Assembly (NCBI GenBank): GCA_949128115.1 | Contig: OX421968.1 | Span: 28,194,377 to 28,258,376 of the forward strand | Direction of reading: 5' to 3' | Source of the DNA: Anaspis maculata | Taxonomy: Eukaryota > Arthropoda > Insecta > Coleoptera > Scraptiidae | Length of the DNA stretch: 64,000 nucleotides | In this document: positions 11,173-21,675 of the stretch, in pieces | Numbering within the stretch: the first letter of the stretch is position 1 | Layout: every line of letters starts with the position of its first letter | Position numbers and translations under genes: made by a program | The notes under the pieces: generated by a model | What the model was told of the DNA's origin: nothing | Databases searched by the model: none | The model's input: only the letters and a program-made list of their open reading frames with translations

Positions 11173-13102
11173 CCGGGTGGGCCATAAAAAACCGTACTGT
11201 TTTATTTTCCGCGCCGATTTTTTGTTTCTTGACCGATTTTGACAAGCTTTGTATCATTGTGTAGCTAATTGAAGAGGCTACCAGAACCATATACAAATTA
11301 TTCCTAAGTGTCAAAATTCAAAATGGCGGAAACAACTGAAAGTAGGCCTTCTTTTGCAGTCGTTTTTTTAAATTAAAATTTTACAAAATAATCGAACTAA
11401 AGACGTTTTCTGAAAGAATGAACTATTTTCTACATTTTGAGACCACAATCAGCTCAATTGGTTTATTCGTTGGGAAGATGTGGCAAATTCGGAAGAAGCT
11501 TATTTTCCATAGTTTTAATCCAAAATGAATAATAAAAAAATATTGTTTTGCCTGCCAAATTTTTGTTTCTGGAGCGATTTTGACAGGTTTAGTATCATTA
11601 TGTAACCAAATGAATAGGCTTGAAATGTCATATACCAATATGATTGAAATGTCAAAATTCAAAATGGCCGACACAACTAAAAATGAGCCATCTTTCGCGG
11701 TCGTTTTTTTAAATTGAAATTCGACAAAATGACAGAACTAGAAGCGTTTTTTAAAGAATGAACTATTTTTTACATTTTGACACCACAACTAGCTCAATTG
11801 GATCATTCGTTGAGGAGATGTGGCAAATTGAGAAAAAGCTTATTTGCCATTGTTTCAATCCAAAACGAATAATAAAAAATATTATTTTGTCTGTAAAATT
11901 TTTGCTTCTGAAGCGATTATGATAGATTTGATGTTATTATGTAGCGGATAACTAGGCTACAAGTGTCATATACGAATATGATCGAAATGTTCAAATTCCA
12001 AATAGCGGACACAACTGAAAACAATCCTTCTTTTGCAGTCTTTTTTTTCATTGAAATTTGACAGAATTAAAGGGGCTTTTTGAAAAAAACGATGTGCAAA
12101 TGTTGTGGAAAAGACTATCAGAATATGTTTCTACCATCAGTGAAATTAAAACCTATCTTACATGTCTATTTTGAGGTTAACAATGGATTCAAGTAATCAA
12201 CAACAACTTTGACCAACACAATTACAAAAACTAGGATAGTCCTCAAATGTTTGCATCCAGAGAGTCCGCGTCCATAGATAGGAGCCTACCAAGTGAAACT
12301 CACCCTGTGAAATAATTTTGAATTATATTTTGAAAAAACGGTGATTATATCTCAGGCAGCCACCCCTTGAATAAATTTTACAGACAAAATAATATTTTTT
12401 ACTTCTATTCGTTTTGGATTGAAACAATGGCAAACAAGCTTTTTTTTTAATTTGCCACATCTCCTCAACGAATGAATCAATTGAGTTAGTTGTGGTGTCA
12501 GAATCTAAAAAACAGTTCGTTCTTCAAAAACGTGTCTAGTTCTGTCATTTTGTCAAATTTCAATTTAAAAAAAAGACTGCGAAAGAAGGCTTATTTTCAG
12601 TTGTGTCCGCCATTTTGAATTTTGACATTTCAATCATATTCGTATATGACACTTGGAGCCTATTTAATTGGTTACATAATGATACTAAACCTGTCAAAAT
12701 CGTTCCAAAAATAAAAATTTGACAGGCAAAACAATATTTTTTAACATTCATTTTGGATTGAAACAATAGCAAATAAGCTTGTTTTCAATTTGCCACATCT
12801 CCCCAATGAATGAACCAATTGAGCTAGTTGTGGTCTCAAAATGTAGAAAATAGTCCATTCTTTCAGAAAACGTCTTTAGTTGGGTTATTCTGTCAAATTT
12901 TAATTTAAAAAAACGACTGCAAAAGAAGGTCTATTTTCAGTTGTTTTCGCCATTCTGAATTTTGACACTTAGGAATCATTTGTATATGGTTCTGGTGGCC
13001 TCTTCAATTAGCTATACAATGATATCAAGCTTGTCAAAATCGGTCAAGAAACAAAAAATCGGCGAGAAAAATAAAACAGTACGGTTTTTTATGGCCCACC
13101 GG
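11173..13102. mobile_element. TA-flanked palindromic element with tandem repeats in its arms
   Basis: The ends are CCGGGTGGGCCATAAAAAAC and an inverted copy ending GGCCCACCGG, each bordered by TA (11171-11172, 13103-13104). This suits a Tc1/mariner-type TA duplication. Each arm is built from diverged tandem units of about 330 bp. Unit landmarks are GTTTCTGGAGCGATTTTGAC, ATTCAAAATGGC and CTCAATTGG-TCATTCGTT. Three units are on the left (starting near 11217, 11560, 11897) and at least two are inverted on the right. No transposase ORF is seen, so it is non-autonomous. Confidence 0.8.
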
Positions 13103-14620
13103 TATGTGGTATAGTCCTAGCGGTATAAGCAAAATTCTATAAAAATGGCTCTAATAATTGTGACAAAAGTGTGAAATTTGGTGTGTGGACTCCTAAAAGC
13201 ATTTCAAAGGTTTTTAGAAGGGAGACCAAAGAAGATTTTGATTTTAATTTTTCAATTTTTTGTGGCGTCATTTTTTTTTCTTTTTGAAAGTATTTGACAT
13301 TTTTCAATTTTGTTTTTGTATCACGGTGAGTAATTGCTTAGTTTAAGAAACGGAAGAGAAAATTTGCGAAAAAAATTATTTGAACTGAAATGATGACGTT
13401 TTTTTTGTAAAAATCAAAGTTTTCCATTTTTCTAGAAAAATATTGTGGATATTATGTAAAAAATAGAAAAAGGCAATTATTCCTCAAATGAAGCCCCATC
13501 AGAAGTTCTCGAAGTGTTTCTCCAAATTTCAAGTCGTTTTCGAGATATTTGTAAAAATATTATTTCTTGCGACTGTTTCTTCGTATTCGCTCCTATTATA
13601 TCAAACACATCACAGGGTTCTTTTTTCTTGAAAATATACTTCAGAATGATCAGACAGAAGGTTCCTTACTAGTTTATTCTAAATTGTAATTTTTCCAGTG
13701 ATGTAGATCATGGAAATTCGAATCATTTTTACCCTTCCACCATACTTTCTACACCACTCGATTATTTAGAAAATATATGGCATTTTGGCATTATGATCAC
13801 CTGAGATCAGCTAGTATGACACTCCTTTTGAGAACTAGATAAGATCAAAGATCTTGAGCACACAATTTTTCCGCTGATCAGATCGACTGCTAAATATTAC
13901 ATTTTGTATCCTTTCCTCGATCATCTCCATCATGACTGTTTTAAATACATTATAGTTTATTGTTCCCCCAGACTAACTATTCACTTTATCAACGGTAAAG
14001 TTGGTTGAGTGGCCATCAATGGCATCGAAGGCATAAATGTCATCTCATCCATTTTGTAATTCTTGCGGTTTGGAACATAGGAACATACCTACCTATTTAT
14101 TTATTTATTGTAAATGGGTTGTAAAATTCTAAATATGTAAATGAACTGCTCCACAATGAAGTTGTCGCCACCAAAAAAAAATGGCTTGACTTTGACGGCG
14201 AATAACTTTTGATGCCGAGAGTGATTTTTATTCTGTTTGTTGCGTTTACTAGCCTAATCTATCCTCATCAGATCCTGTGATTGTGAATATCAAGAAACTG
14301 CATGTAACATTTATACAGGGTGATATGTAAAAAGGTGAAAAATTGCGACAACTTCATCGAACCTCCATTTGCAAATTTTTTTTTTCAAATTCTAATGTGA
14401 AAATCATGAAGTGTTATGCATTGTTTCGAAACTGTTTTGGAATTACCGAGATTGGAGGTCTTACACAGAAGATATGAGTTTTTGTATGGAATGTAACAGA
14501 TTTACCCTATTTTCTCGAAAGATTTAATCACTTCTAATGAATGGATGGTTGACATTGAGCACGATTGTTCCTACTACCGTTCCGGATAACCTGAATTTAA
14601 AAACAACCCAAAACGCTAGT
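13103..14620. other. Gene-free AT-rich stretch
   Basis: No coding region is supported. A short TATTTATTTATTTATTG run lies near 14093. A solitary TATACAGGGTGATATG end lies near 14314 with no visible partner. Confidence 0.5.
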
Positions 14621-14874
14621 CACTGTCTGTTTTTGGCACGTTGAATTTCATCAATATTTTCCGTGGAAGGGGGAGCTCCCTGGAAGTTTACTTGTTGTGC
14701 TTGTGCTATGCCTGCATGGGCTTTACCTCTGATTGCGTTTGACAAGTAAACTTCCAGGGGGCTCCTCCTTCCACGGAAAATAAAGTTCTACCATATTCAG
14801 GGGCTTAGACTTGCAAAAAGGATGTTCCACATCTGAAATATTGATGAAATTCAACGTGCCAAAAACAGACAGTG
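14621..14874. repeat. Imperfect 254-bp palindrome
   Basis: The outer stem CACTGTCTGTTTTTGGCACG faces its complement at 14855-14874. An inner stem of TGGAAGTTTACTTGT type faces ACAAGTAAACTTCCAGG near 14738-14753. The right arm holds a segment near 14780-14830 with no left counterpart. It is probably a decayed foldback MITE; no target duplication was recognised. Confidence 0.6.
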
Positions 14875-15976
14875 AGGGGGGCAGCAATTTTTCGGTGGCA
14901 CGCAGGCGGCAAATAGGCCAGACCCGGCCCTGGGTATATTCTTCCGGACGTTTACAATTCAAAAATAAAATCGAATGCCGCACACCCAAATGTAGACACA
15001 GCTTTCAGGTACCTATGTATCTATTAAGCAGGAGAGCAGGGGTGGATGATTATAGCCCAGAGGGGAAAAAGGTTTTCGACAATTGAGGCTGAAACAGTTG
15101 CTCAATGTTCTAGATGTCAGCTGATTGTATAGCGATGATATTATACTGGTTTGATAATCAAATTTTCATGTTCGGAAATTGATTTTTGACATTATTCTTC
15201 GTTAATTTTTTAATGGTTTGATTTCACCTCAATTAAATGTGACATTCTAAATATAAGTACGGTGGCGAGCACATAACTGGAAATACTCATATCAATTCTG
15301 TCAATACATATTTCAATTTAACCTACGGCCTTATTTTGATTGGAGAAGATGATAAATATCGTAGGAACTCTAGATAACCACGTAGTTACCTCAAATCACA
15401 TTCACGAGGTACCTACCTACATACTTATGTAAATACCTATGTATTCTATATTTTCTCAATTAAAATTAATACCGGATCGAGTTTTCCAAACGACATTCTT
15501 ATACTTTCTGGAGATTATTAGATTGCCATGCTGTGCCTGCCAGAAGATAGTTCCCACCGTGCTGTAATATAACGGGGAAAATCGTACAGTAAGAAAATCC
15601 GTCACGATGTCACATTCGCATAATTATTTGTGGAGAATATTATTGATGAAAATAGATATTTATTTTATAAGGGGTTAGAGTGAGACTTCATGTGACGGAG
15701 AATGGGAGTTTAAGCGCTGAGCGCAGCGAGAAAAGAAACAAAAAAAGTCTAATCGTGAAAAAATCATGTCGAAAGTATTCTGCCCTTTGAGTGACTCATA
15801 ATAATAACATTAATAATAATAATAATAATAAGATTGATAATAAGAAAAACAAGATGATACAAACCGTTAGGGAGCGGAGCGGGAGTACGAAAAGAACACC
15901 TCTTCGAACGTTGTTTGCTGATTGATTCATATCTATAGAAGTTTCACTTCTTCCGAGGGTGACTATGGTCACGCAC
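14875..15976. other. Gene-free stretch with an (AAT)n microsatellite
   Basis: A run of AAT/ATA triplets lies at about 15800-15832. I see no gene or RNA. This is the last part of the loop before the right arm of the large inverted repeat. Confidence 0.5.
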
Positions 15977-16411
15977 TCACGTTTTTTTACCTACGACCAC
16001 TACCGCAAGTGCCGTATACCGCACAACTCGGAACCTAAGTAAGTGAGCCCTTACGCACATCGTGACGTATTCTGTAAAGTAAATCGCACAGCGTGCGGTA
16101 ATGATAAAGTAAATCGCACAGTTGGGGAATTAATGTTTCTGATGTTGGGGTAATTTTAATCGAAGACATTTTCAAATAATTCACATTCAAAAATGGCAGC
16201 ATTTCACGGGAACCTGACGCGTGCCCTGGTAGCACCTTTTACACCGAAAGCATAAGCGAGACTAGCTGTATATATTCGTAGCGAAGGCATGGCCATAGAA
16301 GTGAGATGTATTAACAACAAAATCGTCCAGATTTTTTTCCCAAGAAAGGGATTTGAGAATTTCTTGATTAAATTTTAGCTTGCATTTGTAGGGCTTAGTT
16401 TTTACTTGATC

Positions 16412-16794
16412 CAGAGGCGTATCTACGGGGGGGGCAAATGGGGCACGTGCCATGGGCGCACTTCGATCCTCAGGGCGCAAATGAGAGGAAAAAATGAAAA
16501 TGTGAAAAATGTAGAATGAAAAAAATTAAAAATGTAGATATTTGAACTGTTGGGCACGAGGTTGGGCATAATTCGTGTGTTGACGAGCGAAATGGGAAAG
16601 AGAGAAAGGGAAAAAACCAAAACCAATACATCCAAACAGACGACCAACTTTCGACTTTTTCATCTGAATCAGATAAAGCTTAATAGGAGGGCCTAATTTG
16701 TCGTTGGCCCGCCTAAATTCTGGAAAAAAGCCTAATTCAGGGGCGCAATTCCCAGTTTTGCCCTGGGGCGCAATTTACCCTAGATACGCCACTG
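16412..16794. mobile_element. hAT-type MITE with exact 8-bp duplication
   Basis: The ends are CAGAGGCGTATCTA and the complement of CAGTGGCGTATCTA. The duplication ACTTGATC is exact (16404-16411 and 16795-16802). The paralogous arm near 8950 reads straight through with one copy of CTGATCAC-type sequence, so it is a natural empty site. The interior of 383 bp has a G-rich left end and no coding capacity. Confidence 0.93.
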
Positions 16795-16996
16795 ACTTGA
16801 TCATATTAATTTTGCGAGATTTATTAAAAAAGATTCAAAATATCAATGCAAGGAGTGCCCGCAGTCACCAACAACTTGGGATCAAGTAGGTAGTAGACTA
16901 GTAGGTGTAAAAATTAGACAGTTACCTCAAGCATCAATCTAATGTCTGATGACAGGTACTCTGCTGCCTGCCTACCTAAGTTAGATGATTTTCAAA

Positions 16997-18038
16997 GAGC
17001 TTGTTTACGCGAGGCTTAGCAGAGATTTTAACTGTGGTTAGTTAGGAGTGTTTACGCGCGCCGACCAAAATGACAGCCGACAGCCCCTTAACCTGGGCCG
17101 CTATTCTTGAATCGTGTGAGAAAAGTCTCTGGAAGTAAAATACATTCCGCAGCACACTGATGTAGCGAATGTTGTCTAAAATCGTGGTTTTTAGGCAACT
17201 TTCGCTACAGAGCTTGTTTACGCGAGGCTTAGCAGAGATTTTAACAGTGGTTAGTTAGGAGTGTTTACGCGCGCCGACCAAAATGACAGCCGACAGCCCC
17301 TTAACCTAGGTCGCTATTCTTGAATCGTGTGAGAAAAGTCCCTGGAAGTAAAATACATTCCGCAGTACACTTCTGTAGTGAAAGTTGCCTAAAAACCACG
17401 ATTTTAGGCAACATTCGCTACATCAGTGTACTGCGGATGGGCATGGGCGTTTACGTGCGATTGCCAACACTTGTTTGCTTACTAAATGCACTTTAAAATC
17501 ACATTTAGCTAAGCTTAACAGCTGTTGCGAAACTTGCGTTTAGAGGTGTTTATGCGGACGATAACATTGATGTTACGGACCTCAACACCAGTTTTAAACC
17601 TCGCGTAAACAAGGCCACAGATTTACTCCCAGGAACTTTTCTCACACGATTCAAGAATAGCGGCCCAGGGAGACATCTTTCAAAGAAGTGTCAAAACGAA
17701 ATTTAACCATAACCACATTTTCTAGAGATCATAACAAAAGATGGTTAATCATCAATTATTAATTTTAATAAACTGGTGCTCACAGGTCATCCAACATCCA
17801 ACCCAACCCATAAATCTGCTATAAATCCAACCGATTTCTGGTTTGCACATGCGTCGTAATGTGCATGGGCGTTTACGTGCGATTGCCAACACTTGTTTGC
17901 TTACTAAATGCAATTTAAAATCACATTTAGCTAAGCTCAACAGCTGTTGCGAAACTTGCGTTTAGAGGTGTTTACGCGGACGATAACGTTGATGTTACAG
18001 ACCTTAACACCAGTTTTAAACCTCGCGTAAACAAGGCC
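16997..18038. mobile_element. GAGCTTGTTTACGCGAGG-family element, long form, hosting a sibling
   Basis: The termini are GAGCTTGTTTACGCGAGG and the complement of GGCCTTGTTTACGCGAGG. Flanking AAA (16994-16996, 18039-18041) gives a 3-bp duplication, confirmed by the uninterrupted sequence near 8773. Three-base duplications suit PIF/Harbinger-like elements. This is inference, because the classic target is TWA. A complete 407-bp sibling sits inside at 17210-17616. The outer copy also has internal inverted segments, for example TATTCTTGAATCGTGTGAGA near 17103 against its complement near 17640. No transposase is seen. Confidence 0.82.
17210..17616. mobile_element. 407-bp GAGCTTGTTTACGCGAGG-family element nested in its own relative
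   Basis: It has the same termini as the host copy at 16997-18038 and the same length (407 bp) as the copy at 36958-37364. The 3-bp duplication ACA lies at 17207-17209 and 17617-17619. An inner stem CCTAAAAACCACGATTTTAGG lies near 17376. It is non-coding and non-autonomous. Confidence 0.88.
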
Positions 18039-18292
18039 AAATAATACTATTTATTGCTGTCCAGTATTCATGTCCCAGTGTTGAAATCCAACTACCTGTA
18101 TCACCACACCGAACGAAGAATTGAATGGCTCTAGGTAGGTACGATTCTAAATACACCTCAGGTCTCGCTTTAGGCACAGTTAGTAAACACTCACTTTTCA
18201 AGAATCTATGTGTAGGTGCTTTTCTTTTAGGTCTCGACGAAAAGCGTTGTACAACAGACAACCACCGAGCCAGCAGACACCAGAGTCTGAAA

Positions 18293-19233
18293 GGTCGCCA
18301 GGCATAGAATCGAAAGTCATAGCACCGAACGTCGTACAATCGACACGCGCCATATTGAAGCAGTGACGCTCAATAGTCTATGACGCTCAACAAGTCGGCT
18401 CGAAACTCGACTCGGAGCTTGTGATGAAGGATGAAGTGTGGATGAAGCCATTTGCACCACAATGGACCTTTACAAAAAATATAACTGTAGGTATCTCGTA
18501 TAGGGTAGGTATATTGTGATAATTGTGTATGGATAATTAGCTGAACGAACGCCAGCAGGCGATGCGGTGAATGTATACTTTGAATCCCTGACGAATTTAC
18601 CTAAATGTACAGGAATATTTGGTTAAAAATCGCGTCCCGACATGATGAAACAAAAATTTCTGGACTGCAGATTTCTTTCGAGATCTGTTCTAGAATGTCT
18701 CCAGACTCTTCCGGATCTCCTGGTTCTGACAAAAACCATATAACCTAGTCACCTCTACCTACGCAATAACATATAGGTACCTATATTTGCCTGATCTCGT
18801 TTAGGTATCTGTGGATTCATTTTAAATAACTATTAACATAACACAAGTATCGTTGTGAATTACCTCCGTTCCTATTGATTTGATGTTATACAAGTAAATA
18901 TTAGGCTTGATTAATATAGGTTGTACCTCGGGTTGTACGACCTACACTCACACTCCAAAGATATAGGTAGGTACATACCTATATTTACTGGACCTACAGT
19001 GCCATACACAGACTATATGGATTATGGAAATGTCGCCCTAAGAATATATCTCCACACATCGATATCTCCGCTAAGATGGTGCATTATTGCATTATTGCAT
19101 TCTGTAATGATGCCACCAGCCAGAGCCACTGTTTTGGAGCTCCTGTAAGAAGGGCAAAACGCATGCGCGGGATATGTCATTTTCGGCTCTACGACGTTCG
19201 GTGCAATGCCTTTCGATTCTACGATACGGCGCC
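18293..19233. mobile_element. DNA transposon with 8-bp duplication and ATCGAAAG termini
   Basis: The left end GGTCGCCAGGCATAGAATCG and the right end (complement begins GGCGCCGTATCGTAGAATCG) form imperfect inverted repeats that continue through GAAAG and CACCGAACGTCGTA. The duplication GTCTGAAA is at 18285-18292 and 19234-19241, and the empty site is readable near 8538. An 8-bp duplication allows hAT, P or Merlin-like groups, and I cannot choose. The same left end is found at 29600 and the same right end at 37698, bounding a far larger relative. No intact ORF is seen. Confidence 0.85.
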
Positions 19234-19478
19234 GTCTGAAAATGCTATCCGTCTTTGACATTGGATTAATCTGATTGCCGTAAACACCACTCAACTCAAA
19301 GTGTCCCTTCTTTGATTACTGTAGTTTTAGTTTTCAAAAGTGTATTATATGAGATACATAATACTATTAAATTAAGTATTCTTATTTAAATACAATAAAA
19401 GTAATCAACTGAAGCAATTATTCACTGGAACGCTCTGAATTTAGCAAAACCTAGTATCCTATGAACACGGATATTAAT

Positions 19479-20779
19479 GCGTGCTTTCCACCTAGCCCAC
19501 GACCTAGCCCCAAGTTCGGTACACCTGCCATTTACGCATGTGCGGGTTCCAAACGGTGCTTTCCATCTACGTGTTCCTACGTCTATGGTTCCTACTCGGT
19601 TCTGCGCCGTTCATTGGATCACCTAAAATTTTGTGCCACACCATGGAACATGTGCCGTCTGGTGGTATTTGTACCGTCTAGGTGGAAACCACCCAATATT
19701 AGGTTTGTTTTGGCAGCGAGTTGCGGACGGTTTGCTAACTGTGATTCAGCGCGCATACTCGACTCCAACCAGTTTTCAAGTGGTTGGAAAGTTTTTGCTG
19801 CAAGAACGCGTAGCGAGCGGTTCCAGTTGAAACTAGGGACACAACAACTTGTCAAGTTTTCCCCGCCAAGCCGAGGTCTTATTTAAGGGGTTTCTGATGC
19901 GACTAAAAAAGTTGTCGACGGAAATCGGTTTTCTTTTATTTTTTTCGTCAAGTACAAACTCATCCAAAAAAAAAATGTACAGACATTGCTATCAAATTTT
20001 GAAAATTTCCAAAATATTTTGAAAATATTTGAATTTGATTTTTGAAAATTCAAGAACTAGATAGCATCGACAATGTATCTTTCCTCAAGAAAGTCGCATG
20101 CAATTTGAACTTTCTATTTTCAAAAAAAAAGGTACCAAAAATGACTTCTACTAATTCACTTTTTCATGTCCACGAGAAATCATTTTTGGTGCCTTTTTTT
20201 GAAAATAAAAAGTTCATATTTGGCATGCGACTTTCTTGAGGAAAGATACATTGTCGATGCTATCTAGTTTTTGAATTTTCAAAAATCAAAATTAAATTTT
20301 TTTAAAATATGATAGCAATATCCGTACATTTTCTTTTTGGAGGAGTTTCTTCTTGACGAAAAAAAAAAATAAAACCGATTCCCGTCAACAACTTTGTTAG
20401 TCGCATCAGAAACCCCTTAATAAATTTACCGAATTAATGTAAATATGTAACTTTCAGCAGGTAAAACTATTTTAAATTAACCTCGAAAATGCGTCTTTAT
20501 TTACCTTTACTGTCACACTGTCACATTAGGCGCCACGCCATCAATCAAAGATCGCCCGATTGCGAAGAAAGGCGTACGCATGCGTCTGATCACCAGTTTC
20601 TTTTTAATTCTCAAACTCCTCTGACCGTCCACAAACTGTTTTCGAACCGTTGGAGGCACCTGCCCAAACAGCTTACCAACAGTTGGCAACTCGAAGTTTA
20701 CACTGCCCGAACGGCTTAACGGAAGCGCGCAGAATCCAAACGGTTGGAAACGGTTGTGTATCGCTGCCAAAACAAACCT
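19479..20779. mobile_element. 1.3-kb insertion without clear target duplication
   Basis: The flanks GGATATTAAT and ATTATGAACAC are directly joined in the paralogous arm near 8289, so this block is an insertion. It has no terminal inverted repeat that I can see and no duplication. Its ends are GCGTGCTTTCC and AACAAACCT. The interior holds a TTAA-flanked palindrome (19887-20416) that arrived later. Both remaining parts contain GTTTTGGCAGCGA-type and CAACCG-type sequence in inverted orientation, so the block may itself be an eroded foldback. The class is unknown. Confidence 0.6.
19887..20416. mobile_element. TTAA-flanked palindromic MITE, 530 bp
   Basis: The termini GGGGTTTCTGATGCGAC and its complement are flanked by TTAA (19883-19886, 20417-20420). 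Almost the whole element is a palindrome around about 20150. For example, CTAGATAGCATCGACAATGT near 20057 faces its complement near 20250. TTAA targets are typical of piggyBac and Kolobok groups. The 5'-GGGG end differs from the CCC start usual in piggyBac, so the group is open. Confidence 0.85.
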
Positions 20780-21489
20780 ATTATGAACACGGATGACGGC
20801 CGCCGAAACTGCTGTGCGGTCAGCGGTGCGTGCTCCTGTCAAGAGTGTCAAGGCACACTTCGCACCGACCAACGGCGGGATTTTAGTTGAATTTTGAATC
20901 AGGGGAGAACTTAAATCGTCGGTATTTCAAGAAGTACGTGGCTTTTTTACCTATAATTTTTGCCTTTTACAATACCACTGGCTACATTTCACGTTAATTA
21001 TAGCTTTCAAGTCAATATCTACTGTTATTGTTGATGTAGGACTGTTTTATTACCTTGGATTTCTGAAAATTATTCTGGGTCCCTCACAAAGTTACAATAC
21101 TGCTTTGGATTGGGGTCGTAGGTAAAGTACTGTACATGACACGTGTAGTAAAGCAATTACGCACTCAGGAAGTACTGCACTCGCTCGCTACGCTCGCTCG
21201 TGCGCAACTTTTCCCTGCGTGCGTAATATGCTACTTACTACTCTTGTTACGTAATGTACTATTACATGCTGTTTTTTTTCCGTGCGATGTTTTTTCCATG
21301 CTATATTGTTTCCGCTATGCTTTTTTACAGATCCCGTTTTACTTCTCGACTGTCAGGTACTAATGCTCTCCGAACTTCCCATGTGTACTGTGTACCAAAT
21401 GTGCTCTAATATATGAGTGTTCGTATCTATGTGTCGAGTGAGAATATCAATGTTAACAATAATGAATATGTAAAATATTTCGAGAGGGT

Positions 21490-21495
21490 TTTATT
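21490..21495 (-). terminator. Candidate poly(A) signal for hook
   Basis: On the minus strand this reads AATAAA (within TTGAATAAAACCC), about 180 bases past the Hook stop codon. It is the first canonical hexamer I found downstream of the gene. The placement is plausible but untested. Confidence 0.45.
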
Positions 21496-21675
21496 CAACA
21501 AATTATGTTCTCGTAAGATTAAAAGTCAGTAAAATACTGATTAAAATGATAATCGCACTTAATATTTGAAATTGCAATTACTTAACATTTTATACACAAT
21601 AAAATAGTTTGAAGTAAGATATGTATATCACGTGTAAATAAACTATACAATAAAATAAAATTTGTTTCATTAACA

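Larger units (their letters stand above)
15977..21265. repeat. Right arm of the 13.5-kb inverted repeat, enlarged by four insertions
   Basis: This 5289-bp arm matches 7792-9383 in inverted orientation. It is interrupted at four points by blocks 16412-16794 (plus 8-bp duplication), 16997-18038 (plus 3 bp), 18293-19233 (plus 8 bp) and 19479-20779. These add up to about 3.69 kb. Subtracting them leaves about 1.6 kb, equal to the left arm. The outer end GTACTATTAC mirrors the start of the left arm. Confidence 0.82.
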
